Below, piece by piece: positions 1 through 9,576 of a stretch of DNA of 64,000 bases. The DNA lies in the NCBI GenBank assembly GCA_002354735.1, contig DEMD01000006.1, forward strand, positions 1 to 64,000, read 5' to 3'. Positions within the stretch are counted from its first letter, which is position 1. Every line of letters begins with the position of its first letter. The stretch comes from Gammaproteobacteria bacterium UBA2679 (GTDB taxonomy: Bacteria; Pseudomonadota; Gammaproteobacteria; Pseudomonadales; Oleiphilaceae). Both the position numbers and the translations under genes were made by a program. The notes below the pieces were generated by a model. It did not search any database and was not told the origin of the DNA. It was given only the letters and a program-made list of their open reading frames with translations.

Positions 1-107
1 ATTAACCAGACGGGACACTAGGCAGGTTAACAGAAATAATAATAACGATAATAGCGGCAGGTCCTATCTGATTGTAAGACAACCTGAATTCCGCTTTCAT
101 TCGTCAT

Positions 108-1922
108 ATGAGCATATCGAAGCGTATGGACGGTTTCGAAAAGGCACGTCTCGCCGTTCTGCGGCAACTCAATCTCCTGGACACGCCACCTAGCGAGAGT
201 TTTGATCGCATCGTGCGAATGGCAAGGCAGATCTATGACCTGCCTATTGCAGCGATATCACTCACCGACCGGGATCGCCAATGGTTCAAGTCGCGTGTGG
301 GTATAGAGCATTGGGAAATCCCCCGCTATAAAGCGTGCTGTGCCGAAGTCACCATGACCTCTAATGTGGTGGTCATCAACGATCTTCTGGCCTCCGACTT
401 CTACGTCGACAGCGCGCTCGCGAAATCCGGTATTCGCTTCTATGCAGGCGCCCCACTCATTACCCATGACGGCTTCACGCTCGGTTCGATGTGCGTTTTG
501 GGTCACGAGCCACGAGAGGCTTCGGATAACGAGCTGGCAGCCTTGCAGGACTGCTCACGCATGGTGATGTCGCAGGTCGATCTTCAGCATGCAGTTGGTC
601 GTGTCGACTTCAGCAGTGGCCTGCCCAACTACATCCAATTTATCGAAGATCTCGACGATCTGGCGAAGGACCACCCGGGAGAACGGTATCACGCGGTGAG
701 TACCGACCTGGTGGATCTGAGCCATGTCGGTTCCCTGCAACGAATCATGGGACCGGGCTATCTGTCCGAGCTTGTCTGTACTGGCCGGAACCGTTTACAG
801 GCTTCTCCCGCCTGGCCGGCTGAAAAGAAGCTTTACCATGTTGGTCCAGGCCAGCTCGCTCACCTGGAGCGCGGTGAGGAGCTTCAGGTGCTGCAGCGGG
901 CTCACGGACTGCGCGAAGCACTTGTCACCGCTCTCGAAGACGAAGCAGCCCCGCTGGCGCTGAATCCCACCTTTGGCATTGTGCCGTTTCGACTTGGTCG
1001 GGTGAGCCCTACAACGACCTTGCGGCGGACCCACTGCGCTGCGCGCGATGCTCGTGATCATGACCTTGTTGCAGGCGTTTATTCAGCAGCTTCCGATGCC
1101 TTGCACCAGCGCACCTTCAACCTGCTGGCCGACTTCCGCCATGCAGTGGATTCTTCAGACCAGTTACACCTGGTGTATCAACCGCGTGTGATGATGGCGA
1201 GCGGTGAATGCCGAAGTGCCGAGGCACTGCTGCGCTGGCGCCACCGCACCCTTGGCACGATCTATCCCACCGAATTCATACCACTCCTGGAGCAGTCGCC
1301 CATGTGTAGGCCGCTTACGGACTGGGTACTCCGCCACGCACTGGCCCAGGTGGCCGAGTGGCGTCGGCAGGGCCTGAATATTCGGGTGGCGGTCAATATT
1401 GCTGCGGCGAATCTGCTGGAGGATGATTTCACCGATCGGCTTCTGGGCTATCTGGCCGCTGAGAAGCTGCCGCTAGACTGCATCGAACTCGAGCTTACAG
1501 AAAGCGGTCTGCTCAGTAATGGCCGGGCCGCACGCGAACAGCTCGCAAGGCTCATCAGCCTGGACATCCACGTGGCAATTGACGACTTTGGCACCGGCTA
1601 TAGCAGTCTCGCCTATTTGCAGCATGTTCCTGCTCATGTTGTGAAGATTGACCGCAGCTTCATCACTGATCTGGAACAGCGGAAACGCAGCCAGACCCTG
1701 GTCAAATCGATGATCAACATGGCTCACGATCTGGGATACAGGGTTGTGGCAGAAGGCGTGGAAACGAGTGAGAGCTATCATCACCTCAACGGGCTGGACT
1801 GTGACGAGGCCCAGGGTAATCTCATCGCGAAACCACTAGCGACCGAGCATTTCAGTCGCTGGTTCAGAAACTGCCAGCAGACAGGTCTTCATTCGGCAAA
1901 AGGCGGCATCTTACTTAACTAA
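108..1922 (+). CDS. GAF / degenerate GGDEF / EAL phosphodiesterase
   Basis: Likely cytosolic cyclic-di-GMP phosphodiesterase. An N-terminal GAF sensor domain (about residues 20-155, with RQWFKS and the RFYAGAPL strand) is followed by a GGDEF-like region (about 165-330) that keeps a GLPN start but has no GGDEF motif. A complete EAL domain (about 345-590) shows EALLRW, the NIAA asparagine, ELTES, DDFGTGYSSL, VKIDRSF, EGVET and AQGN. The EAL residues used for metal and substrate are present, so hydrolysis rather than synthesis is expected. No transmembrane segment is seen. It resembles the GAF-EAL protein at 49552 and may be a paralogue. Start ATG at 108 is weakly supported; ATG at 126 would remove only six residues. 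It stands alone, convergent with the oxidase operon. Confidence 0.85.
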   Translation: MSISKRMDGFEKARLAVLRQLNLLDTPPSESFDRIVRMARQIYDLPIAAISLTDRDRQWFKSRVGIEHWEIPRYKACCAEVTMTSNVVVINDLLASDFYVDSALAKSGIRFYAGAPLITHDGFTLGSMCVLGHEPREASDNELAALQDCSRMVMSQVDLQHAVGRVDFSSGLPNYIQFIEDLDDLAKDHPGERYHAVSTDLVDLSHVGSLQRIMGPGYLSELVCTGRNRLQASPAWPAEKKLYHVGPGQLAHLERGEELQVLQRAHGLREALVTALEDEAAPLALNPTFGIVPFRLGRVSPTTTLRRTHCAARDARDHDLVAGVYSAASDALHQRTFNLLADFRHAVDSSDQLHLVYQPRVMMASGECRSAEALLRWRHRTLGTIYPTEFIPLLEQSPMCRPLTDWVLRHALAQVAEWRRQGLNIRVAVNIAAANLLEDDFTDRLLGYLAAEKLPLDCIELELTESGLLSNGRAAREQLARLISLDIHVAIDDFGTGYSSLAYLQHVPAHVVKIDRSFITDLEQRKRSQTLVKSMINMAHDLGYRVVAEGVETSESYHHLNGLDCDEAQGNLIAKPLATEHFSRWFRNCQQTGLHSAKGGILLN

Positions 1923-1964
1923 GTGCACTGAACATCAAGCTCTCCTGGCGCCGTGAGTCGGAAC

Positions 1965-2816
1965 TTATAGAGGCTGCCGCACCGCCGGCGGCTGACCGGA
2001 CCGCGCACTGACCCGCCGCTGCAGCTGCAAGGTCCAGCGATAGCCTATCCAGGCAGAAGCCACGAGATAGGGCAGCCCACCCGGGACCCACATGATCAGG
2101 CCAGCGAGCTGCTGATCCTCCAGCCCCCGGGCATCCCCGTAAAGCGGTGCGTTGGCAAATGTGAGCAAGGCGCCCAGAAACCCGGTATTCATCAGCGTAA
2201 ACAACAGGGCGGTCAGGGCCCAGCCGAACTGCCCACGGCTGCTGCGGAGCACCACCCACCAAAGCAGACCTGCCGATATGAGAAAGAGCCCATGCTCGCT
2301 TATGTGCCACCAGGGGTTTTCGAGAGCCAGGGTGTAGAAGTACGGCGTGTGCCAGAACCAGATGATGAATGCGTGGGCATACGCCACCAGCATAGGATGC
2401 CGAGCACATTTCAGCAGCGGCTCCGCCGTCCTGGCCAGCCGCCGGCCACCCGTCGCCACCAATTGCGGCAGTGGACGAGCCAGGACCCAGAGCGGCGCAA
2501 TGACCACCATGAACAACATATGCTGCACCATGTGCCAGCTGGTGCTGCGCTCGGCCCAGCCGTCAAGCGGCCCGTGGACAGCCAGAACGCTAAGCACCAT
2601 GGCTGAATGAAAGCAGACGAGCTGAACGCGGCGCGGTGGTCGCCGTCTCGACCCGGTCAGGTACAGCAACCAGCAGGCAGCGAGGATCGTCGCACTGAGA
2701 ACGCCCGCTGCCTGCTCGGCCACGTCGTCTACCAATAAGCTGTGGGCACATGCGGGTCCTGCGAACGAAGCTGCAATAGCAGCCGTCAGAATGGCGCCAG
2801 GGGCTCTCAGGTGCAT
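1965..2816 (-). CDS. ctaG: CtaG-type cytochrome c oxidase assembly membrane protein
   Basis: Polytopic inner-membrane protein of the Bacillus CtaG (caa3 assembly) family, about 283 residues. An N-terminal signal or anchor ending near ACAHS is followed by about seven hydrophobic helices. Histidines typical of the family are visible in WHMVQHMLF, FIIWFWHTPYF and WWHISEHGLF, plus the WVPGGLPYL helix. Proteins of this family deliver copper to, or stabilise, the CuB centre. It is the last gene of the ctaC-ctaDE operon and overlaps the upstream 119-residue gene by 10 bp, supporting co-translation. No Cox11-type gene is present here, so this CtaG may serve that role for this oxidase. Confidence 0.88.
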   Translation of the reverse strand: MHLRAPGAILTAAIAASFAGPACAHSLLVDDVAEQAAGVLSATILAACWLLYLTGSRRRPPRRVQLVCFHSAMVLSVLAVHGPLDGWAERSTSWHMVQHMLFMVVIAPLWVLARPLPQLVATGGRRLARTAEPLLKCARHPMLVAYAHAFIIWFWHTPYFYTLALENPWWHISEHGLFLISAGLLWWVVLRSSRGQFGWALTALLFTLMNTGFLGALLTFANAPLYGDARGLEDQQLAGLIMWVPGGLPYLVASAWIGYRWTLQLQRRVSARSGQPPAVRQPL

Positions 2817-3166
2817 GGCGGCAGCAACAGGGCTGGCAGGCTGATGGCGAGACTGGCAAGCGCTGCGAACAGATAGACTGCGGCTGCGGTCCGGCAGAGA
2901 AAGCGCTGACGATCTTTGCCATCGTCAGCGGACGGCGCGTGACGCCAGTTCGACCAGGCGCCCATGAGCAGGCCGCCAGCGAAGACAAGCGCAAGCACTA
3001 GCATAGTGCCGTTGAGCCAGTTCCAGGCGCCCTGCGATGACTCCGGAGGAACCAGCGCACAAGCTACTGACAAGCCACCGTAGAGCAAGACGAACCACAG
3101 GATCCAGACTACCAGACCAAGTACGAGATGTGCGGGATGGCCTGGTCCAAAGCTGAAAGCGCCCAT
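2807..3166 (-). CDS. small three-helix membrane protein of the oxidase operon
   Basis: Unrecognised 119-residue integral membrane protein with three clear hydrophobic segments (about residues 10-38, 50-70 and 88-113) and a short charged loop around ADDGKDRQR. It starts 3 bp after the stop of the fused subunit I-III gene and overlaps ctaG by 10 bp, so it is almost certainly translated with the oxidase genes. A role as a small accessory subunit or assembly helper is inferred from position only; no catalytic motif is visible. Confidence 0.7.
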   Translation of the reverse strand: MGAFSFGPGHPAHLVLGLVVWILWFVLLYGGLSVACALVPPESSQGAWNWLNGTMLVLALVFAGGLLMGAWSNWRHAPSADDGKDRQRFLCRTAAAVYLFAALASLAISLPALLLPPCT

Positions 3167-3169
3167 GTA

Positions 3170-5680
3170 TCAGCCCCATCCCATCGGCAGCAGGATGAAT
3201 GCTGCGAAACTGATCCAGTAGATGCCAACTGTGTAGCTCCAGAACGGCTGCAGAACGAAAAGCTCGTAGGGTGCTCGCGCGCCGACATAGCCAATTCGCA
3301 CACGCAGTGCCTGTAGGCCGGTCAATATGGCCGCCAGCCCGCCGTGCAGCAGCAGATAGATCAGCATGACCATCAACACCGAATCATGAGCCGAGCTTCG
3401 AGGCGACAGGCCCGCGTCCAGCAACACCCAGAGCAGACCCGCGAAATGCAGCAGCCCGAGAACACTCACCAGCCATAGACGAGCCTCGAGGCCGCGAGCG
3501 TCGCCGGCAGCCAGGCGACCCACGGCTTGGCGGTAGAGCAGAACCACGGCACTCAGCAGCACACCAGTCACTAACAAAAACGCGAGTGAAAGCGGCCCAT
3601 CTTCAGGCGTCTCCCACAGCGGCGCCGCCGTCCAGAGATAGAACCAGCCGAACAGCAGCGAGGCATAAAGGGTGCCATTGGCCATCATTGTCACGATCAT
3701 GCCCCAGCGCCCTGGCCCGTCACAGGTTCGCGAATGCAAGGGGGGATCGTACGGTTCATCGTCATAGAACGGTGCCGCAACGGGATGTGCCCCATTATGC
3801 CAGCTCCACTGCAGCAGGTAGATGATGGCCATTATGAATGCAGGCAGTGCCAGCAGATAGCTCTTGACCAGAAGACAGATACACATGACGGCGATGAAGC
3901 CCGCGCTGATCAATGGCAGCCAGGAGTTGGCCGGCAGGTGAATGATTTCTTTGAGCTCACCGGTCACCGCATCCGAACCCCAGGTCTCGCGCAGGTTATG
4001 TCGAGGCTCCGCAAGACCAAACTCACCAGCTTCGATCCGCGCCGCGAGATCAGGACGGTCCCACATCGGTGTGCGCGTCTCAATCCAGGGCAGACTGGCG
4101 AAATTGTAAGTCGTTATCGGCATGGGCGTTGCCCACTCGAGCGTATCGGCATTCCAGGGGTTCGTACCCGCCTTTCTGCCAAAACGGAAATGTAGGGCGA
4201 TATCCAGGACGATCAGGGCCACACCAATTCCCGTCACAAAGCCACCTATCGATGACACGAGGTTGAACCACTCCCAGCCGAGACCGGCGTCATACGTGAA
4301 CACTCGCCGCGGCATGCCGAGCAGGCCGGTGAGATGCATGATGAGAAAGGTGAGATTAAACCCGATGAAGAACAGCCAGAAACCCCAGCGGCCCAGCTTT
4401 TCCGATGCCATCCTTCCAGAGACGTGCGGCAGCCAGTAATAGAAACCAGCGATGAGCGGGAACATCATCCCGCCGACGAGCACATAGTGCATATGCGCAA
4501 CAACGAAGTGCGTGTCGTGCACCTGCCAGTTGAATGGCACCAGGGCCAGCATGACGCCGGTCAGGCCGCCACAGACGAAAACCACGAGGAAGCCCACTAG
4601 CCACAACATGGGCAGGCTGTATTTCACATTGCCCGACCACAGGGTCGCGAGCCAGGCAAAGATCTGGATCCCGGTGGGAATGGCCACCAGCATGCTCGCC
4701 ACGGAAAAGAAGGCTAGCGCCAGGCTCGGAATTCCTACCGTGAACATATGATGGACCCAGAGCCCGAAGCTGATGAAGCCCATGACGATGATGGCGAGCA
4801 CGATCCAGCGATACCCGACAAGCGGGCGCTGTGCGAATACGGGAATCAGCGTCGAGACGATGCCGGCTGCAGGCAAGAATATGATGTAGACCTCGGGATG
4901 ACCGAAGAGCCAGAACAAATGCTGCCACAACAGCGGATCTCCACCCCCATCCACATCGAAAAAGATAAAGCCTGCGGCCCGTTCGAGCTCGAGCAGTATG
5001 CTGCCGAGTATCAGTGGCGGGAAGCCGAAGATGATCATGAAGGCCATGGCCAGGATGTACCAGCAGAATATCGGCATGCGGTTGAGCGACATACCGCTTG
5101 TGCGGCTGCGCAATATCGAGACCACCAGTTCTATACCCGCCGAAACTGCCGATATTTCAACGAAAGTGATGCCAATCAGCCAAAAATCTGATCCCAGACC
5201 GGGCGAATATTCGATACTGCTCAGTGGGGTGTACATGAACCAGCCAGCATCGGGCGCGATGCCCAGCAGCAGACTCGTCATGATGATGAGCCCACCGAAC
5301 AGGTAACAGTAATAGCCCAGGGCACTCAGCCTTGGAAAGACGAGATCGCGCGCACCAATCATCTTGGGAATGAGATACATCGCAGCACCTTCGAGCACCG
5401 GAATGGCAAACAGAAACATCATCACCGTGCCGTGCATTGTGAAGAGCTGGTTGTACATGGCCGGGCTGACGATGTCCTGGTTGGGCAGCGCCAGCTGTGT
5501 GCGGATGAGCATGGCCAGCAGCCCGCCAACCAGAAAGAAGATCACACCGGTGAATAGAAATCGAAGCCCGATAGTTGTGTGATTCACTGCAGCAAGCGCA
5601 CCCAAACCGGGTTGGTAACGCCAGACACGGTGCAGACGCTCATGCCTCGATTCATTATGCGCTGCAATGCCTTCAGTCAT
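3170..5680 (-). CDS. ctaD: cytochrome c oxidase subunit I-III fusion
   Basis: Haem-copper terminal oxidase catalytic subunit fused to subunit III, 836 residues. The COX1 part (about 1-560) carries haem a ligands H83 and H398, haem a3 ligand H396 (HMH), and CuB ligands H261 (in HPEVY, with cross-linking Y265), H310 and H311. The D-channel aspartate D112 and E263 are kept. The K-channel lysine of A-type oxidases, normally in PTGIK, is Gln here (Q339 in PTGIQIF). The COX3 part (about 620-836) follows a linker and has the WGM and HGG-type helices. It overlaps ctaC by 8 bp. The fusion is a known arrangement in some bacteria; the substitutions in the proton channels are unusual. Function as a cytochrome c oxidase is likely. 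Confidence 0.93.
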   Translation of the reverse strand: MTEGIAAHNESRHERLHRVWRYQPGLGALAAVNHTTIGLRFLFTGVIFFLVGGLLAMLIRTQLALPNQDIVSPAMYNQLFTMHGTVMMFLFAIPVLEGAAMYLIPKMIGARDLVFPRLSALGYYCYLFGGLIIMTSLLLGIAPDAGWFMYTPLSSIEYSPGLGSDFWLIGITFVEISAVSAGIELVVSILRSRTSGMSLNRMPIFCWYILAMAFMIIFGFPPLILGSILLELERAAGFIFFDVDGGGDPLLWQHLFWLFGHPEVYIIFLPAAGIVSTLIPVFAQRPLVGYRWIVLAIIVMGFISFGLWVHHMFTVGIPSLALAFFSVASMLVAIPTGIQIFAWLATLWSGNVKYSLPMLWLVGFLVVFVCGGLTGVMLALVPFNWQVHDTHFVVAHMHYVLVGGMMFPLIAGFYYWLPHVSGRMASEKLGRWGFWLFFIGFNLTFLIMHLTGLLGMPRRVFTYDAGLGWEWFNLVSSIGGFVTGIGVALIVLDIALHFRFGRKAGTNPWNADTLEWATPMPITTYNFASLPWIETRTPMWDRPDLAARIEAGEFGLAEPRHNLRETWGSDAVTGELKEIIHLPANSWLPLISAGFIAVMCICLLVKSYLLALPAFIMAIIYLLQWSWHNGAHPVAAPFYDDEPYDPPLHSRTCDGPGRWGMIVTMMANGTLYASLLFGWFYLWTAAPLWETPEDGPLSLAFLLVTGVLLSAVVLLYRQAVGRLAAGDARGLEARLWLVSVLGLLHFAGLLWVLLDAGLSPRSSAHDSVLMVMLIYLLLHGGLAAILTGLQALRVRIGYVGARAPYELFVLQPFWSYTVGIYWISFAAFILLPMGWG

Positions 5681-6386
5681 TGTCCTGCTTCTCCTTCAGC
5701 CAGGCTTCGAAATCGGCTGGCGAATGTGCGATAACAGTGAATTTCATGGCGGCATGTTCGAGACCACAAAACTCTGCACACTGGCCCAGATACACCCCCG
5801 GAGAAGTCGCCTCCAGACGGAGCACATTGGTACGCCCTGGTATCGTATCCAGCTTGCCGGCCAATCTCGGCACCCAAAAGGAATGAATGACATCGGCGGT
5901 GGTCAAATGAACGTCTACCGCCTGCCCCGCAGGTATGTGAAGCTCGTTTGTCAACGTCACATCGATATTGGGATAACTGACCCGCCACTGCCATTGCGCC
6001 GCCTGGACGTCGACCCTCAGCGCCTCGCCCTGTTGCGGTGGAAGCGGCAACATACTTCGGCCCGCCGGAATGCCGATCAGCAGAATGAGACTGATACTGA
6101 CGATAGGGAGTGCAAGACCGCCACCAAGAATCCAGCGATTCTGAATACGCTGTGCCTTCTCGTCAGAAACGCGCCCGGGCTTTCGCTTCATGGCATAGAG
6201 CCATAGAATTATAACGATTAGAAAGACGGCAGTGAGGAAGGCGAACATGCCCCACCAGAGTTGCGCTGCTGTGGCGGCATGGGGGCCCGCCGGATCTAGC
6301 GAGGACAGCGGACCTGAACATGCGGAGAGCAAGCCACAGAGGCTTGCAGCGCAGAACTGGATTGAGCTACGGTCCTTCATACGCAC
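5673..6386 (-). CDS. ctaC: cytochrome c oxidase subunit II (lipoprotein, CuA)
   Basis: Subunit II of the oxidase, 237 residues. A lipobox LLSAC (Cys23) predicts lipid anchoring, followed by two transmembrane helices (about 42-65 and 86-106) and a periplasmic cupredoxin domain. The CuA site is complete: H168, then C203, E205, C207, H211 and M214 (CAEFCGLEHAAM). No C-terminal cytochrome c domain is present, so this is aa3-like rather than caa3-like in architecture and needs an external cytochrome c. The start taken is GTG, 6 nt after a GAGG; an ATG two codons inside is possible. It is the first gene of the operon, divergent from the DUF2231 gene. Confidence 0.92.
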   Translation of the reverse strand: MRMKDRSSIQFCAASLCGLLSACSGPLSSLDPAGPHAATAAQLWWGMFAFLTAVFLIVIILWLYAMKRKPGRVSDEKAQRIQNRWILGGGLALPIVSISLILLIGIPAGRSMLPLPPQQGEALRVDVQAAQWQWRVSYPNIDVTLTNELHIPAGQAVDVHLTTADVIHSFWVPRLAGKLDTIPGRTNVLRLEATSPGVYLGQCAEFCGLEHAAMKFTVIAHSPADFEAWLKEKQDND

Positions 6387-6445
6387 GTAATACCTCGCAT
6401 ACCGAAGCCCACGTCCCGCAGCGCGGACCCACCAGAGTGATGTTC

Positions 6446-6928
6446 ATGGCCCGAGAATCCATTCCCAGCAAGATGTCGATTCTTGGTCATCCGATTCATC
6501 CGATGCTCATTCACTTTCCAGTCGCTGCCTTGCTCATGCTGATACCCGCAGATCTGGCTTACCTCTACACCGCCGATAACTTCTGGGCCCGAGCGAGCCT
6601 CTGGCTGGTCGGCGTGGGAACGGTAGGTGGCTGGGTTTCTGGTGCAATCGGATTTATGGATCTCGTTCTGGTCAGAGAGATCCGCAATCTCATTGCGGCG
6701 TGGTGCCATGCGATATTGGCTGTCATGCTGCTGTCGATATCGACGCTGAACTGGCTGCTCCGGATCGTCGAGCCTCATGACGAAGTCGTTTCGCCGTGGG
6801 GCCTGTATTTGTCCTTGCTCAGCGGATTCATGATTGCACTTGCCAGCCTGCTTGGCGGGCTCCTCGTTTATGACCAGGCGGTAGCAGTATCCCCCGACAA
6901 GATGGCCGAGCGCAGACACGGCAGTTAG
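6446..6928 (+). CDS. DUF2231-type four-helix membrane protein
   Basis: Integral membrane protein of the DUF2231 type, about 160 residues from this start. The motif ILGHPIHPMLIHFPVA near the N-terminus is the family hallmark, with conserved histidines that could bind haem or metal; four hydrophobic helices follow. The open frame extends further upstream into the ctaC promoter region, but those residues do not look like protein of this family. ATG at 6440, 6446 or 6473 are all possible. It is divergent from ctaC; a link to respiration is only suggested by position. Confidence 0.75.
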   Translation: MARESIPSKMSILGHPIHPMLIHFPVAALLMLIPADLAYLYTADNFWARASLWLVGVGTVGGWVSGAIGFMDLVLVREIRNLIAAWCHAILAVMLLSISTLNWLLRIVEPHDEVVSPWGLYLSLLSGFMIALASLLGGLLVYDQAVAVSPDKMAERRHGS

Positions 6929-6951
6929 CTTATGGCGTAGTGCATGGCGCT

Positions 6952-7386
6952 TCACAGCAGACGCTCAAAATCCGGCTTGCCCAGCACGATCCATACGATG
7001 CCCGTAGCCAAGGCCGCAGAAAACGTCGCAGTGAGCCAACACCATAGGACGACCGGCCTCGGCTTTGCCGCTTCGCTCTTAACAACGAGAAAACCTGTTG
7101 TACAGTGAGCGACCACCAGACCCGTCACCAGCGTCAACTTGATAATGAGCCAGGCGTCAACCGTTCTATTGAGCACAAACACTCCTGTGCCTGCAAGGAT
7201 GGCCACCAGCGCAGCTGGCGTAGCAATTTTTGTGAATAGTAGTCGGGCAAGCACAACAGGCCGTTCTGCTCCAACCGCACGCTGGGCAGTACACTCATAC
7301 CCACTTGCAATCAAGGCCGGCAGATACATTAAAGAAGCCACCCACAGTAACAGCGCAGTGATGTGGAGTATCAGGAAGGCTAACAT
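6952..7386 (-). CDS. CopD/HemJ-like small membrane protein
   Basis: 144-residue protein with four predicted membrane helices. The first helix, LHITALLLWVASLMYLPAL, matches the HemJ/CopD pattern in which a histidine near the N-terminus ligates haem and is followed by W..L.YLP. HemJ proteins are protoporphyrinogen oxidases, whereas CopD proteins are linked to copper. The sequence is too short of diagnostic residues to decide between the two, although haem or copper handling next to an oxidase operon would fit. It is convergent with the DUF2231 gene, with a 23-bp gap. Confidence 0.65.
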   Translation of the reverse strand: MLAFLILHITALLLWVASLMYLPALIASGYECTAQRAVGAERPVVLARLLFTKIATPAALVAILAGTGVFVLNRTVDAWLIIKLTLVTGLVVAHCTTGFLVVKSEAAKPRPVVLWCWLTATFSAALATGIVWIVLGKPDFERLL

Positions 7387-7474
7387 TCAGGCGCGATGCT
7401 CCTTGCGAAAACTGCCTATGCACCCCGAGGCGAAGCTTTCGGGCGATTCGTCTGCCGATAGCGGTACCACGCCC

Positions 7475-7993
7475 TCAGGCGGACTGCTCCAGTTCGATAA
7501 TGGTGCCCACGATTGATCCTTCGGCAAGCGCCAGATGCCCCACCGTAATTGGCAGTGTGAAGCGCCTGCGACCTGCCCCGCCTGGGTTGAAATACAGCAC
7601 ACCATCAAGCATCTCATTTCGAGGTTTATGTGAGTGGCCTGCGATGATGATGTCACAGCCCGCCGCAGCCGGCTGCTCGAGCGTTTTGATATCGTGCAGT
7701 AAAAATACCCGATGGCCTGCCAGCTCCAGCATTCTGGTATCTGGCAGCTGAGCCGCGGGGCCACTGGTATCGATGTTGCCCCGAATCGCGACCACTGGCG
7801 CAATTTGTCCGAGCCGTTCGAGTACATCACCTTTGCCCACATCACCAGCGTGAATAATCAGATCAACGCCCGCGAGAGCCTGCTCTGCCTGCGGGCGGAG
7901 CAGGCCATGGGTGTCGGCGATTACACCGATATTCAAGCGGCTCGCAGTCGACTCAAGATCGTCAACTATTTCCTGATGGCTCTGAGCATCCAC
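7475..7993 (-). CDS. YfcE/MJ0936-type metallophosphoesterase
   Basis: Cytosolic calcineurin-like phosphodiesterase, about 172 residues. The metal-binding motifs are all visible: DTHG (about residues 27-30), HAGD, GNID and GHSHK, in the order and spacing of the small YfcE-like class. The substrate is unknown. Its start overlaps the 3' end of the dps-like gene by 28 bp, implying translational coupling with the Dps protein, although no functional link is established. A start inside the overlap is preferred because the family needs only about 20 residues before DTHG. Confidence 0.85.
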   Translation of the reverse strand: MDAQSHQEIVDDLESTASRLNIGVIADTHGLLRPQAEQALAGVDLIIHAGDVGKGDVLERLGQIAPVVAIRGNIDTSGPAAQLPDTRMLELAGHRVFLLHDIKTLEQPAAAGCDIIIAGHSHKPRNEMLDGVLYFNPGGAGRRRFTLPITVGHLALAEGSIVGTIIELEQSA

Positions 7994-8436
7994 GAGGTTT
8001 TCTCATGCACCCGCATGCGATCCGAAACCAGCGCAGCGGTTGATTCGTCATCGCCCTCCTGTGCTACCTTGAGCACCTCCCGCGAGGTTCGTACGACCTG
8101 CTCATGCCCCTTGGTCAACAGGTCGACCATTTCATCCGAGCCAGGCACACCATCAACCTCCTTGATGGAGCTGAGCCTTGCGAACTCCTTATAAGTGCCG
8201 GGTGCTGCCACATCGAGTGTTCTGATACGCTCAGCAATGTCATCCACCGCCACTGCAAGTTCGGTGTAGTGCTCTTCGAACATCAGGTGCAGTTCGCGGA
8301 AGGCTGGACCGGTTACGTTCCAGTGAAAATTATGCGTCTGCAGATACAGCGTGTAGGTGTCAGCCAGCAGGCGCTTGAGGCCCTCTGCTATCGCTGTTCG
8401 GTGATCCTTATCGATGCCGATATCAATACCTGTCAT
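7966..8436 (-). CDS. dps: Dps-family ferritin-like protein
   Basis: DNA-protection/iron-storage protein of the Dps family, 156 residues, the usual size. The inter-subunit ferroxidase residues are visible in [11 protein letters not shown] and in the next helix [19 protein letters not shown], where the family keeps H, D and E. Dps dodecamers oxidise Fe(II) with peroxide and protect DNA. It is the first gene of a two-gene unit with the metallophosphoesterase. The 102-bp upstream gap holds no OxyR or RpoS signature that could be called with confidence. Confidence 0.93.
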   Translation of the reverse strand: MTGIDIGIDKDHRTAIAEGLKRLLADTYTLYLQTHNFHWNVTGPAFRELHLMFEEHYTELAVAVDDIAERIRTLDVAAPGTYKEFARLSSIKEVDGVPGSDEMVDLLTKGHEQVVRTSREVLKVAQEGDDESTAALVSDRMRVHEKTSWMLRAIRK

Positions 8437-8538
8437 GTGTGTGTCCTGTTCTGGTGAAGCGAATGTCGCAAGTGCGAGTGTCAGTTATACGAAAGACCAC
8501 GCGGACGCAGACTGCTCTGAGCGAGGTCGATCGGCGAA

Positions 8539-9495
8539 TCAGCGCGCGCCCGGCCCCCGCCTCTGCAGCAGCATAGTGGCTAATACAGTGGCGATGATGC
8601 CTGGCAACACCGTCAGCGCAATCGATTCATCATCGATGACAAGCGCCAGCAACGCAACACAGGCGGGATTGAGGTAGATATAGGCGTTTACACGGCTCGG
8701 CCCGAGCGCGACTATGGTTCGCTGAAAGAGGTAAACGGTTCCAATCGTGGCGCCCAGGACGAGGTAAGCCATCTGATAGATTGCGGTGCCGTCCAGCAGC
8801 TGCCAGTGAGGCGCGTTACCGGTCAACATGAGGGCCAGGCTCATCCAGATACAGCCGCCGAGCAGAATTGCGAAAACCAGAAGAATCATTTCGTCATTAC
8901 GGTAGAGCAATTTCATCGAAACTGCGTAGCAGGCCATCAGCACCGCGCCACCGAGAAAGATCAGGTCACCCTGCTTCAGTGTGAGTGAAACAACGCCGGC
9001 TGACTGCCCCGTGAAGATGACCCAACAGGCGCCAGCCGCCCCCAGCAGGTAGATAGCGACGCGAGGAATGGCCAGCTGCTCACGCAACACAAGCCGGCTT
9101 ATAACAGCTGTAATAAGCGGCACCAGGGTGTAAATGGCGGCCGTGTTCAGCGCGCTCGTTGTCTTCAGCGCCTCGAACATGCATACAAAAAATGCCGAGA
9201 AAAAGAAGCTGATGATGAGCGCACGCGGCAGCACCGAGTGTATCCGGGCGCGCATGGCTGGTTGTAGGAAAATAAACGGCGCAAGTATCACGACCGAGCA
9301 GACAAAGCGCAGTAGCGTCAGAGAATACGGGTTCAAAACCTTTGCCAGCGCGGCCGAAGCGATAAATGAGCCTGCAACGAGGAGAGTAGCCAGCAGCACC
9401 AGGAAATGAGCCTTTATGACATCAACTTTCAAGTCAGGCACCTGCCTTGCTGTCCGATCGACCTCATCAACCCGCCTCTGTTGCTTGAGGCTCAA
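8539..9495 (-). CDS. EamA/DMT-superfamily transporter
   Basis: Ten-helix drug/metabolite transporter built of two EamA repeats (about residues 28-150 and 175-305). The first repeat contains ALAKVLNPYSLTLLRFVCS and the second contains LGATIGTVYLFQRTIVALGPSR, both typical. Substrate unknown; members export amino acids or metabolites. The reading frame opens at TTG 9495 with no good Shine-Dalgarno; TTG at 9432, preceded by AAGGCAGG, lies just before the first helix and may be the real start. Confidence 0.82.
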   Translation of the reverse strand: MSLKQQRRVDEVDRTARQVPDLKVDVIKAHFLVLLATLLVAGSFIASAALAKVLNPYSLTLLRFVCSVVILAPFIFLQPAMRARIHSVLPRALIISFFFSAFFVCMFEALKTTSALNTAAIYTLVPLITAVISRLVLREQLAIPRVAIYLLGAAGACWVIFTGQSAGVVSLTLKQGDLIFLGGAVLMACYAVSMKLLYRNDEMILLVFAILLGGCIWMSLALMLTGNAPHWQLLDGTAIYQMAYLVLGATIGTVYLFQRTIVALGPSRVNAYIYLNPACVALLALVIDDESIALTVLPGIIATVLATMLLQRRGPGAR

Positions 9496-9576
9496 TATAC
9501 GCTGTCAGTGGCCAACTTGGCTGCTACTATGAAGAAGCGTTTCAACTTTACTCATATCTGCTGCAGCGAGAACACC

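Noticed and set aside
1915..2409. 164-codon minus-strand frame overlapping ctaG
   Set aside because: Out-of-frame shadow of ctaG, low-complexity and without family features.
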